The notes beneath the pieces are model-generated. The model worked only from the letters and a program-made list of their open reading frames with translations, was not told where the DNA came from and did not search any database. The position numbers were made by a program, and so were the translations under genes. DNA of 40,086 nucleotides from JAUIAI01 sp049680625 (GTDB taxonomy: Bacteria > Pseudomonadota > Gammaproteobacteria > Burkholderiales > Burkholderiaceae_E): positions 1 to 40,086 of the forward strand of contig JBAUID010000176.1 in NCBI GenBank assembly GCA_049680625.1, in the 5' to 3' direction. The stretch's first letter is position 1. The number at the start of each line of letters is the position of its first letter. Below, one piece after another: positions 32,653 to 40,086 of the stretch.

Positions 32653-33699
32653 CTACGACCAGTCAAAAGTCGTTAACGCAATTTTTTCCTTTGGGTCATA
32701 GAACAACAGCAAGGTGCACGCGCCGGCCCACTTGGCCTCCCCTTCGCCCAAAAGGTAATTGAATACGTCCATCTCACCGATAAACTCGAACGGACGGCCG
32801 TCTTCGGTGACGGGTCTGACGTGCGGCCGGGGATCGCCATACTCGTCAACCCATTCCCCGAACCGTTCAACGGGCACCCCCGACCCCATATTGGCCCAGT
32901 TCGCGTCAGAGCATTGACCGCCAAGGTGATACACCAGGGCCGATGCGCTGCCGGCAGTAATTTTTCCTGCAGCGTCCTCCTCGGCGAACCTTCCAAACAG
33001 GCGGCCGTTCTTCGCAAAACGGACTGCGCCGCGCTGATACCCGAGTCGAACGGCTTCGTAAAACCCGGCAAGCCTGTCTTTTTGAAAGAGCCGCCAGTCA
33101 CCTGCGTACTCGTAGCGTGAGTCGGTAACCCGGTAGGCGACCCAGTTGTCACGACACAGGTAGTCGTGAAACTGCGTTGTCGTCTCGCCGACAACACCAT
33201 CGTAAGGCTCGACCGGTGCGACAAAATGCAGCACGCCATCCATACCAGGCTTGATCTGGCTCAAATCAACGCTGGCTAACGGCAGGAAGTGTTCGGCGTG
33301 CTTGTCGATATCACCTGCAAAAACCTCGTCAGGCCTGGGAAACGGTCGGAAAAAGTCCGTCGCTTCGAATAGTTCTATACCGTTCTTCTGTCCCTTGATA
33401 CCAAGGCTTCCATACGGCAGGCCGTCTTCTGCCTCAACGACACCGCGCAACGCCTTGGCGATCTGAAACATCTCGCGAATCGCTTCTTCACCCGGGTCGG
33501 TCGCCGATATCCGGCCATCCTTATAGGTAAGCGTTGTCAGCAGCTGACCGTCCTGGTTTCTCAGTTCACTGCCCGATTGCCCTGTTTCGGTCAGATCGGG
33601 CCGTGAATCGACAATCGACTTCCAGTCTTGCAAAGAAATGGTCTGCTGATTCTGTGTCAGCTTGGCCGTTACCTTTTTTATGAATACCTGGCTTGGCAC
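32653..33699 (-). CDS. Unrecognised 348-residue protein
   Basis: It is a soluble acidic protein without a signal peptide. Visible features are an N-terminal lysine-rich strand (VFIKKVTAKLTQNQQTISL), an EEAIREMFQIAKALRGVV helix, aromatic-rich repeats in the middle (TQFHDYLCRDNWVAYRV), and a C-terminal FEFIGEMDVFNYLLGEGE then LLLFYDPKEKIALTTFDWS. No catalytic motif is evident. The GTG start at 33699 has AGGA seven bases upstream. It lies 29 bp upstream of the PhyH gene and may be its operon partner. I cannot name a family. Confidence 0.7.
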   Translation of the reverse strand: MPSQVFIKKVTAKLTQNQQTISLQDWKSIVDSRPDLTETGQSGSELRNQDGQLLTTLTYKDGRISATDPGEEAIREMFQIAKALRGVVEAEDGLPYGSLGIKGQKNGIELFEATDFFRPFPRPDEVFAGDIDKHAEHFLPLASVDLSQIKPGMDGVLHFVAPVEPYDGVVGETTTQFHDYLCRDNWVAYRVTDSRYEYAGDWRLFQKDRLAGFYEAVRLGYQRGAVRFAKNGRLFGRFAEEDAAGKITAGSASALVYHLGGQCSDANWANMGSGVPVERFGEWVDEYGDPRPHVRPVTEDGRPFEFIGEMDVFNYLLGEGEAKWAGACTLLLFYDPKEKIALTTFDWS

Positions 33700-33930
33700 T
33701 GCGTTTCCTGGGGTTGTTTGAATAGGTAATCCGGGGCATCAGGCGTGCAAGGCAACTCTGACAAGCTTCCGGATGGCTGGCATCCTAACGCAACCCACCA
33801 AGAAAATCCGCCATGGCCTCCGCGCATTGAGCGCCGATAGGAAATTAGCCGCAACGCCCTGGCCTGAAATCAGTACATCGTTCGCTGCCAGCGGGGCGTT
33901 GTTCCGTCGGGATATCGCTCATCGCGTTTG

Positions 33931-34242
33931 CTACGCCGACACGATTTCTCCGGCAGCGTTATCAACCACAACCGGGCTGTGCACAAACTTCAGTGACGGC
34001 GGACTGCCGTACTTGCCGGTGACAAATGCTTTCCATTCATCGGTGTAGACCGCATCGGCCGCTTCCTGGGACTGCCAGAGATAGATGCCACCGGCAGTTT
34101 TTCCGTCCGGGGCCACCCAGTAGTACTTGCGGATCAGGCCCTTCATGTCGCGGTATTTGGACGCGGTGCTCAGGAACACTTCCCTGGCCTGCTCAACGGA
34201 CATGGGCTTGGGCAGTTTGAATTCGACAATGGTGGTGATCAA
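33931..34242 (-). CDS. YdhR-type putative monooxygenase
   Basis: This 103-residue ferredoxin-like alpha+beta protein matches the YdhR family (antibiotic-biosynthesis-monooxygenase-like dimeric fold): ITTIVEFKLPKPMSVEQARE, STASKYRDMKGLIRKYYWVA, GGIYLWQSQEAADAVYTDEW, and a short C-terminal strand. Proposed relatives act on aromatic compounds, but activity is not established. The start is a TTG at 34242 with GGAG six bases upstream. The 231 bp between it and the gene at 33699 hold no supported feature. Confidence 0.88.
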   Translation of the reverse strand: MITTIVEFKLPKPMSVEQAREVFLSTASKYRDMKGLIRKYYWVAPDGKTAGGIYLWQSQEAADAVYTDEWKAFVTGKYGSPPSLKFVHSPVVVDNAAGEIVSA

Positions 34243-34595
34243 AATTTTCTCCAGTGCAAAACGATGGGCCGGTGCAAGCCCATGTTACCGCAGCACAGAG
34301 CGGCGAGGCTGCAGATTTGGCCGGAATCCTTCTGTCCAGGTTGCCAGGCTGTAATATCCGGTCGGCACACGCCGGGTCCGCAATAACGCTGATCGGCGTG
34401 TTCGTCGTCGTCTCTGGTGGTGAGCTTGAACGCCTGACTGCTTTTCGACTGAATGACGGGGACGCGTTGATTCTCCCTGCCACCGTACTGAACAGCGCTT
34501 ACACGTTGGGCCTTCGGCGTCGACCGCCTGCATCTGCTATGGACGTGTTCACTGCGCTTGCGGCCATTGCATTCCTCGCCACGCTGCCCAGTGCA
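34243..34595. other. Non-coding or unassigned stretch
   Basis: I see no gene here that I would support. The longest frame is on the plus strand (34254-34631, 125 codons) and includes a hydrophobic stretch (SAITLIGVFVVVSGG), but it has no ribosome site, resembles no family, and runs into the end of the opposite gene. Minus-strand frames read as non-protein sequence. The stretch probably carries the promoter of the YdhR-type gene. Confidence 0.4.
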
Positions 34596-35681
34596 TCAAC
34601 GGCGGTCGCAGGATTGAAAGCGAACCTTTGAGTAACGCCAGGCCGTTGCTTTTTCATAGTCAGACCCACCGGCATAGGCTTCCTTGACCCATAGCTCTTT
34701 GAGAATACAGGCCTGGCCGCTCGGATCTTTGTAAAGCATGTACCCCGGTTTTGTACGCGACAAGATTGCGCCTATGGCGTTACGCTGGATGTTCCAGTTA
34801 CCCCGGGAAATCCACAAATCAACTATTTCCAGGCCAGCGGTTGATTCGCGCAAGCGAACCATGTCGAGCACGTATTGCGCGTCGCCCGCGTTGTCCACCC
34901 TTCCGACTGCCGGCCACGTTGCCGCTGAACCAAGCACCAAGTCGGTGAATTGTTTGACCTGGGTTGACCCAAGTCGGCCTTTCTCCTGCTCAGCAGCCGC
35001 CTTGTCGAGCACTGCTTTCCATGACGGCTGAGACCACGGCCATTGAAAGAAGCCGTCAAGTCTTTTTAGCTGGGCAATATTTGGGATGAACGAGTTATTC
35101 CAATCCGGGCCGGTAGGTTCTGCACGGGGCGGTGGATTGGCTGACACAGGGGCGGCAACAGCAGCAGGCTGTTGTGTGGTGGCACTTGTGGTACCAACCT
35201 TCGCCGTCGGCTTGATTGCCTGCGCCATGGCTGGCTTGCCTGGTGCCGGTTTTGTGGCTGTAACGGCCGGCTTATTTGAAGGTGGAGATTCGGCACCTGC
35301 ACTGGCGTGCCGCTGGAGTGCTGCAGTGAAGTTTTTCGATGTCTTTAACAACGTGTCCATTCGATACCACTGCGTATCGGCCTCTTTGGATTTGCGAACC
35401 GCACCGGGTAGTCGCGCGTATTCTGTTTTGGCCAGCCGCAGTTTGGCGCTGACTTCGCGCGCAAACGCCTCCGCGTCTCGCTTACTGACGTTTTTGGAAA
35501 ATTCGCCATTAACGTAGGTGCCATTAGCAAGCAGGGCTTCCGCTTCCAGAATTGGAGCCATCATGAGTGCCAACTGGGAAGAATTGTCGGCAGCACGCCC
35601 CTGCATCGGAATGGTCAGGCAAACGATACTGAGAATGCCAAGAAAGAAAATTAAAAACGGAAGACGACTTTGATTCAACAC
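34596..35681 (-). CDS. Unrecognised exported protein
   Basis: This protein of about 361 residues begins with a signal peptide or membrane anchor (SRLPFLIFFLGILSIVCLTI, then PMQGRAADN). A helical domain follows (about 35-125, MMAPILEAEALLANGTY and LAKTEYARLPGAVRKSKEAD), then a Pro/Ala/Lys-rich linker, then a globular C-terminal domain with DGFFQWPWSQPSWKAVLDKA and WISRGNWNIQRNAIGAIL. The C-terminal part has two cysteines (ACILKELWV and RFQSCDRR) that could pair in the periplasm. The GTG at 35681 has GGAGG five bases upstream, so the extension to 35864 is unlikely. No family is recognised. Confidence 0.7.
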   Translation of the reverse strand: MLNQSRLPFLIFFLGILSIVCLTIPMQGRAADNSSQLALMMAPILEAEALLANGTYVNGEFSKNVSKRDAEAFAREVSAKLRLAKTEYARLPGAVRKSKEADTQWYRMDTLLKTSKNFTAALQRHASAGAESPPSNKPAVTATKPAPGKPAMAQAIKPTAKVGTTSATTQQPAAVAAPVSANPPPRAEPTGPDWNNSFIPNIAQLKRLDGFFQWPWSQPSWKAVLDKAAAEQEKGRLGSTQVKQFTDLVLGSAATWPAVGRVDNAGDAQYVLDMVRLRESTAGLEIVDLWISRGNWNIQRNAIGAILSRTKPGYMLYKDPSGQACILKELWVKEAYAGGSDYEKATAWRYSKVRFQSCDRR

Positions 35682-35696
35682 GAAAACCTCCAAATA

Positions 35697-35710
35697 TTTT
35701 TGGCCAAAAA
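35697..35710. promoter_or_regulatory. Perfect palindrome TTTTTGGCCAAAAA in the leader of the exported protein
   Basis: This 14-bp perfect palindrome lies five bases upstream of the GGAGG ribosome site (35687-35691) of the minus-strand gene starting at 35681. It could be a repressor operator overlapping the leader, or a small hairpin controlling access to the ribosome site. Confidence 0.4.
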
Positions 35711-35794
35711 GCGACGACATACTACTCTTTCTGGACCGGATATAAGAGTCGCAATCACCTCGCCCGCTTTCCACGTTCATCGGTTTACGCAGCC

Positions 35795-35950
35795 ATGGGG
35801 CTGTTTTCAGCAGCGGCCTGGGCCGCGCAGGCCGTGCAGGCTTATCCGGCGTTTCGACTCCCACACATTCGGGTCTTGAAGATCTTTCGAAACGATGCGG
35901 ACCGACAAAACCCGTATAACGCCCTGCGCGAGGCCGGCCTGCCCGAATGA
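35795..35950 (+). CDS. Possible 51-residue small protein
   Basis: An ATG at 35795 opens a frame encoding GLFSAAAWAAQAVQAYPAFR and ending DRQNPYNALREAGLPE. The frame is also open for at least 18 codons upstream. It lies between two minus-strand genes on the opposite strand. There is no ribosome site and no recognised family, so it could be a chance frame or the end of an older, decayed gene. Confidence 0.2.
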   Translation: MGLFSAAAWAAQAVQAYPAFRLPHIRVLKIFRNDADRQNPYNALREAGLPE

Positions 35951-35959
35951 TTGTGGCGT

Positions 35960-36562
35960 TTAGGCCGAATCAGCCGCCTGAAATGCGGGCCGTGCCTGCA
36001 GCCGGTCTGCATAAGCAGACAAATTAGGCAGCTGGTCAAAGTTCGCACCCAATCGGCGTGACACGATAACGGCATGGCCGGTAATTGTGTCGGCAATCGT
36101 AAATTCGCCGGCCAAAAATTCGCGCCCTTCCATGTGTTCTTCTGCCGCAGCCAGTACCCGGTTCAGCAACTTCAGCGCGCGCGCGGCCATTTCGGGGTTG
36201 CGTCGCTCCGGTGGTAACAGGATTGTTTCGACAACATAGTTGTTGATCGGCGGCATGATCATCCCTTCAGCATAGTGCAGCCATTGCAGGTAGGTCGGAA
36301 AGTTTGCTGACTGCGTTTGCGGCACCAGCCCTGGTGCGTGTTTTGCGCCGAGGTATTGCGCGATCGCGGTGCTCTCGCTGATTGTAATATCGCCGTCAAT
36401 CAGGGTTGGCACACGACCGTTCTTGTTGATCTTTGTATATTCCGGCCCGCGCATTTCTTTTTGACCCAGTTTGAAACGTTCCAGTTCATAGGGCAGCCCA
36501 ACTTCTTCCAGTAACCAGACGGTTCGAACGGCACGGGAGTTTGGCGCAAAGTACACTTTCAT
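35960..36562 (-). CDS. Glutathione S-transferase family protein
   Basis: This 200-residue GST has an N-terminal thioredoxin domain (KVYFAPNSRAVRTVWLLEEV, NKNGRVPTLIDGD with the cis-Pro, and ISESTAIAQYLG with the Glu-Ser that binds the gamma-glutamyl group) and an all-helical C-terminal domain (FLAGEFTIADTITGHAV, the usual N-capping box). It is distinct from the Nu-class GST at 16156. The ATG at 36562 has AGGA eight bases upstream. The longer frame to 36658 is not supported. Confidence 0.9.
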   Translation of the reverse strand: MKVYFAPNSRAVRTVWLLEEVGLPYELERFKLGQKEMRGPEYTKINKNGRVPTLIDGDITISESTAIAQYLGAKHAPGLVPQTQSANFPTYLQWLHYAEGMIMPPINNYVVETILLPPERRNPEMAARALKLLNRVLAAAEEHMEGREFLAGEFTIADTITGHAVIVSRRLGANFDQLPNLSAYADRLQARPAFQAADSA

Positions 36563-36689
36563 GGTTGTTTCCTTTTTCTGGATTGAACTTGGGAGACCGA
36601 CACGAATAATCTTCGCACGAAATATCCACCATCGCGATTTAGCGACCACTATCAACACTGCATCGGGTAATTAATCGCACGGGAGAAAA

Positions 36690-37206
36690 TTTATTGCTGA
36701 TGCTCGCATCAGGAGTGATGGGTCAACCAGATTCGATCTGTTGGTGGTGCCGCAACGGCGATTGTCGCCGACACGACCCAGGAAGCCGACTACTTCGAGC
36801 AGGCATGGCGAGTCTGCTGCTTTGGTGGCTTCTTGTTCGGCCGCGAAGCAACACGCCCCATGTTACCCAACGGCGGTACGCTGATCTTCACCGGCGCTAG
36901 TGCCTCGCTACTGGGCGAGCCGGATTCACGGCGTTCAACTCGGCCAAGGCTGCGCTGCGCAACAAGGCAAATGCAATGGCTGAAGAAATGGGCCCAAAAG
37001 GCTTGCACGTTGCTCATGTCATCGTTGGTGGCGGTATTGATGGCGACAAGCTGCGTTCGCGGCGCCCGGATCTCGTCAGGCAGACGGGTGAGGATCGTCT
37101 AATCGATCTCAACGGATTGGCCGATGCGTACTGGGTCTTACATGAGCAGTCGCCGCGCGCCTGGTCGTTCGAGCTGGACATGCGCTCGAAGACCGAACCG
37201 TGGTAG
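36690..37206 (+). pseudogene. Broken short-chain dehydrogenase/reductase gene
   Basis: Two frames together give the last two thirds of an SDR. From about 36750 one frame reads IVADTTQEADYFEQAW, GGFLFGREATRPML and GGTLIFTGASASLLG. At about 36915 the homology moves to another frame: AGFTAFNSAKAALR, GPKGLHVAHVIVGGGIDGD, LADAYWVLHEQSPRAWSFEL, ending EPW at 37206. The active-site Tyr of YxxxK is Phe (FNSAK), which is common in this subfamily. The N-terminal nucleotide-binding part is absent or unrecognisable upstream. Confidence 0.8.
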
Positions 37207-37257
37207 CGAATGGCTTTTGTTATTTCCTTACATTGCCATATGGTCTTTTAACGTAAC

Positions 37258-37283
37258 AACGCCACAGTTACGGCGTTTTATTT
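37258..37283 (+). terminator. Rho-independent terminator-like hairpin
   Basis: AACGCC (37258-37263) pairs with GGCGTT (37272-37277) around an eight-base loop, followed by TTATTT. It would end plus-strand transcription after the broken SDR gene. It sits just past the stop of the convergent MauG-type gene, but in that direction it lacks a T tract. Confidence 0.65.
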
Positions 37284-37286
37284 CGG

Positions 37287-38483
37287 CTACCTTGGTTGCT
37301 GCGGATTGTCCGGGCGCGCATTGCGTGCCTCCCGGATGAGTTGGTCTGAATTGCCACCAGTTAATGCCCGCAAGAACGCCACGAGATCGTCAATTTCGTG
37401 CGACGACAGGCCCAGCGGTTTTATTAACGCAGATTGTCGTGGGTGGTTCACTCCGCCGGCGTTATAGAACTCAACCACGCCGCGCAGCGTCAGGATACCG
37501 CCGTCATGCATATATGGTGCGGTAAGGGCGACGTTTCGCAGACTGGGAGTTCGATACTGCCAAAGATCAGCCGGATCCAGCGTCACCTCATAACGGCCAA
37601 GATCCGGCACAAGTGGCTCCTGGACAGACTCCACAACCGCCATTGGTATCGTGTAGAAAACACCGGGGGCGACCTGAACCCGTTGCTCCGACGGGGGGTG
37701 CTGCCGCGCCCTCTCGCGCGCCCAACCCCAGCCGGTGTCATGAAACAGATGATCGGTGAATGTTGCATTGTCAGCTGACACCAGATGGCACAGGTGGCAA
37801 CCCGCGCGGTTGGCGAACAGTTGATAACCACGCGATGCCGACTCGGTAAGCGCTGCTTTTTGCCCACTGTACTGCCAGCGATCGAATGCACTGTCAGCCG
37901 AAATAAGTGTTCGCTGATAGACTGCCAATGCCATGCCCACTCGATCCGGGCTGACTTGTTCACCAAATGCTGCCTCGAACAAACCACGATAATCGGCGAA
38001 ATTACGCAGTTTTTGAATCACGTTACCCAGCGACGGATTTGCCATCTCGTTGCTTGCGAGCAGCGGGGAAATAAACTGCGTTTCAAGCGACGACTCGCGT
38101 CCGTCCTGGAAAAGCGATTGATAAAACGCGACGTTCACAATGGTGGGCGCATTTCGACGCGCGGATCGTCCGGCCAGACCCACCGCGACTGATAGTTCAT
38201 TACTCGCGAAGCCTTGTTCGGGGACGTGGCACATTGCGCACGACATCGTGCCATTTAATGACAGGCGACGGTCAAAAAACAATTTTCGACCCAAAACTAG
38301 CTTTGCCGCAGTCGGCGGGTTACTCGGCGGGTGGACGACCGGTGGCAAACCAAGTGGTTTGCTCAGCGTGCGCATTAGCGCCCGCGTCGCCCAGGCTTCG
38401 CCATCTGCCGCAGCGGCGGCGCTAATGGCAATCCAGAGCCCGACGGTTAGTCCGATTGCAGGAAATAGTCCGATACGGGCCAT
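37287..38483 (-). CDS. Di-haem cytochrome c peroxidase / MauG family protein
   Basis: This 398-residue periplasmic protein has a signal peptide (LFPAIGLTVGLWIAISAAAA) and two c-type haem motifs, CAMCH at 82-86 and CHLCH at 229-233, in the CCP/MauG layout (LVLGRKLFFDRRLSLNGTMS, RRNAPTIVNVAFYQSLFQDG, YRTPSLRNVALTAPYMHDGG). Such proteins reduce peroxide or, as MauG, oxidise protein side chains to mature a partner enzyme. It stands 26 bp after a SCO-type gene and downstream of the SBP56 gene, the order known for copper-dependent methanethiol oxidases, so a maturation role for that oxidase is more likely than peroxide defence. Confidence 0.9.
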   Translation of the reverse strand: MARIGLFPAIGLTVGLWIAISAAAAADGEAWATRALMRTLSKPLGLPPVVHPPSNPPTAAKLVLGRKLFFDRRLSLNGTMSCAMCHVPEQGFASNELSVAVGLAGRSARRNAPTIVNVAFYQSLFQDGRESSLETQFISPLLASNEMANPSLGNVIQKLRNFADYRGLFEAAFGEQVSPDRVGMALAVYQRTLISADSAFDRWQYSGQKAALTESASRGYQLFANRAGCHLCHLVSADNATFTDHLFHDTGWGWARERARQHPPSEQRVQVAPGVFYTIPMAVVESVQEPLVPDLGRYEVTLDPADLWQYRTPSLRNVALTAPYMHDGGILTLRGVVEFYNAGGVNHPRQSALIKPLGLSSHEIDDLVAFLRALTGGNSDQLIREARNARPDNPQQPR

Positions 38484-38509
38484 CGCGCTTCGCCGATTGA
38501 ATTCGCGCG

Positions 38510-39241
38510 CTACTGCTGACGTCCCTGCGCTTCCTGGATCAGCAGCGTCTGGACGTCGGTGATAATAAGCCGCGGGTCAATCGACCCCAGGCCATAGACA
38601 TTGCGAATCTGACCCTGGCGATCAACCAAGAACATGCGTAATAAATGATTGATTGTTACCGAGTCACCATTACGCCCGACGGCCTGCCCAAAACCAGCCA
38701 GCAATGGCTTAATCGCCTCAACCGAGGTGCCAGTGAGAAAATGCCAGTCGAGTTTTTTCTTACGCTCGCGGTCTTGCGCCATGCTTTCGACAATCATGTT
38801 CAGCGACGCCGGAGTATCGCGGCGCGGATCGAAGCTGATGGTGGCGAGTTGTAAGTCATTGCGCAGTGTTGGAAATTTTTTACTGTCGCTGTGCAATTGC
38901 CAGAGCGTAGACATCGCCAGCGGACAGCCCTGGGCGTCGCTACAATTTAGATAGACAAAACTCACTAAGCTATAGCGCCCCCTCAACAATTTGTCCAACT
39001 CAACCGGGACGCTCTCGTGATTCAGCAAACTGCCGGTTGGGACGGTTTTCAGCGCGGGCAGCTGATAGCTGCCCGGCTCAGGTGGCTCATACGGAAAGGC
39101 CTTTAGTGACGAAAACCCATCGACCAGGCGCGGCGCGGGCTGAACAGGCCCACCCAAGGAAAAATAGATCACGACCAGCAAGGCCAGCCCGCTCAATCCT
39201 ATTAAAAGCCTTGCCTTTTTATCGTACCAACGCCGCCGCAT
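38510..39241 (-). CDS. SCO1/SenC family copper chaperone-like protein
   Basis: This 243-residue protein is anchored by one N-terminal helix (LLIGLSGLALLVVIYFSLG) with a periplasmic thioredoxin-like domain. Copper ligands appear as C100 and C106 in NCSDAQGCPLA and H199 in INHLLRMFLVD. SCO proteins normally have CxxxC; here the spacing is CxxxxxC, a longer loop. SCO proteins insert copper into cytochrome oxidase CuA or other cuproenzymes. Its position 18 bp after the SBP56/methanethiol oxidase gene points to copper delivery to that enzyme. No clear ribosome site precedes the ATG. Confidence 0.88.
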   Translation of the reverse strand: MRRRWYDKKARLLIGLSGLALLVVIYFSLGGPVQPAPRLVDGFSSLKAFPYEPPEPGSYQLPALKTVPTGSLLNHESVPVELDKLLRGRYSLVSFVYLNCSDAQGCPLAMSTLWQLHSDSKKFPTLRNDLQLATISFDPRRDTPASLNMIVESMAQDRERKKKLDWHFLTGTSVEAIKPLLAGFGQAVGRNGDSVTINHLLRMFLVDRQGQIRNVYGLGSIDPRLIITDVQTLLIQEAQGRQQ

Positions 39242-39259
39242 GGTTATGTGTATTGCCGC

Positions 39260-40086
39260 TTATTGGGTTGAGTACAACGAACTGGCGCCAAAGCGCATGA
39301 TGTGTGCACGACCGAGGCCTTCCCTGGTGAAGTCGACGTCAAATGTCGGGATGAGTTCTGTGCCGTTCCAGCTATATGCTTTCAGGTACTGATCATTCAT
39401 TTCGCCTTTTTTGTCCCAATTGGCGACTAACGAACTGGTGAAGTACAGGCGCTTACCATCCCAGCTTTGCGACACCATGTTCACCTGATTAGCGATCTGC
39501 TTTTCGTAAACCTGCCTGGGTGCCTCTGGATTCGAAATGTCGAATAGTCGGGTCTTACCATCCATGAACGTGTTGATCCATAGCGTCTGGTCATCTGAAC
39601 CAATGGAGATATCCACCGGCAGCGGAATCTTTTTTGGGTCACCAATATCGGATACAGCTTTTGCCTCCCATTCGCCATCGCCGTCTTTGTCATGCAACAA
39701 CCATAGCTGAGAAGTCAGTGCAGTGGTGGTGAATGCATAATCGGCATTGGCACCCCAGGCAAAACGGATTTCCAACGGAGCGCCCGGCACTTTCATTACC
39801 TTGCGCGGTTTGCGCGAATGCAAGTCCCACTGTACTACCGTATTGCCAAAGCGTTTCATCGCTTCCGGGTCTTTGAGCATTTGTCCAAAGTCCATCATGT
39901 AGTTTGACCAACCGGTGAAACTAGAGGTCATCATCACGTTTTTTCGAATATTGGCCCTGACATCATAGCCATAGCCGTCAGCTACAGCGCCCTCTTCGAC
40001 CTTTGCGCCGCGCAGATCGGCAGCATCGGGCATCCAGTGGGTCGCCAAATACTTGCCCTCATCAGAGTACTCAACCAGCGCAGTCT
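39260..40086 (-). CDS. mtoX: SBP56 family protein, probable methanethiol oxidase (5' end outside the window)
   Basis: The frame is open from the right edge (TALVEYSDEGKYLATHWMPD) to the stop at 39260, giving about 275 C-terminal residues of a selenium-binding-protein-56 beta-propeller: VMMTSSFTGWSNYMMDFGQM, NTVVQWDLHSRKPRKVMKVP, SDDQTLWINTFMDGKTRLFD, and NQVNMVSQSWDGKRLYFTSS, ending FGASSLYSTQ. Bacterial SBP56 proteins include the copper-dependent methanethiol oxidase MtoX, which converts methanethiol to formaldehyde, sulfide and hydrogen peroxide. The neighbouring SCO and MauG-type genes support that subgroup. The symbol rests on family and gene order; the N-terminal part is not visible. Confidence 0.8.
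   Translation of the reverse strand, partial: TALVEYSDEGKYLATHWMPDAADLRGAKVEEGAVADGYGYDVRANIRKNVMMTSSFTGWSNYMMDFGQMLKDPEAMKRFGNTVVQWDLHSRKPRKVMKVPGAPLEIRFAWGANADYAFTTTALTSQLWLLHDKDGDGEWEAKAVSDIGDPKKIPLPVDISIGSDDQTLWINTFMDGKTRLFDISNPEAPRQVYEKQIANQVNMVSQSWDGKRLYFTSSLVANWDKKGEMNDQYLKAYSWNGTELIPTFDVDFTREGLGRAHIMRFGASSLYSTQ

Noticed and set aside
1..40086. CRISPR arrays, tRNA or rRNA genes, riboswitches, prophage modules
   Set aside because: No regularly spaced repeats, no RNA gene signatures and no phage structural or integrase genes were seen by eye; a covariance-model search was not possible here.

Overview
The window looks like chromosomal DNA of a Gram-negative proteobacterium, most probably a free-living aerobic gammaproteobacterium of middling GC. 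The signs are a MipA/OmpV outer-membrane protein, Sec signal peptides, a periplasmic-type serine protease, a TAXI-TRAP transporter, YfcG-like glutathione transferases, the DUF2868/DUF3482 pair found in proteobacteria, and a methanethiol-oxidase type gene cluster. Genes are dense on both strands. I found no rRNA, tRNA, CRISPR array, transposase or integrase.

Layout. 0-4.3 kb: an unrecognised membrane-anchored protein, MipA/OmpV, and a large cyclic-di-GMP protein whose N-terminal CheB-like domain has lost two of its three catalytic residues. 4.4-8.9 kb: a BMP/nucleoside-type ABC importer (double ATPase and two permeases, no binding protein in view) with a small unknown gene upstream; the first permease ends in a 39-bp in-frame tandem repeat. 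9.0-12.1 kb: the DUF2868 membrane protein and its DUF3482 GTPase. 12.1-16.8 kb: a Rossmann protein, a creatininase-family amidohydrolase, a phytanoyl-CoA-dioxygenase-like oxygenase, a Bcr/CflA-type MFS exporter and a Nu-class GST. 16.9-21.0 kb: a tightly packed operon of serine protease, MoxR ATPase, DUF58 and VWA proteins. 21.0-22.7 kb: an SMP-30/gluconolactonase-like lactonase and a small outer-membrane protein.

22.8-31.3 kb is an accessory, partly decayed mosaic. Two copies of a 94-bp sequence (92/94 identical, same orientation) lie at 23311 and 30791 and bracket about 7.4 kb. At nearly every internal boundary the genes are cut: a SulP transporter remnant, a TPR protein with an in-frame TGA, a VOC 5' fragment, an intact block of small VOC/DUF1428/SRPBCC genes, a 3' gene tail joined to a 5' acyl-CoA-synthetase fragment, a GC-rich TAXI-TRAP transporter operon, an FAD-linked oxidase missing its FAD half, and a LuxR-type regulator remnant. 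Either this is an island built from captured fragments or it is an assembly chimera. It is the part of the window most worth checking.

31.3-37.3 kb returns to ordinary genes: a GNAT, a second (frameshifted) PhyH oxygenase, two unknown proteins, a YdhR-type monooxygenase, a GST and a broken SDR gene. 37.3-40.1 kb holds a minus-strand cluster of SBP56/methanethiol oxidase (cut by the window edge), a SCO-type copper chaperone and a di-haem MauG/cytochrome-c-peroxidase, the arrangement known for copper-dependent methanethiol oxidases.
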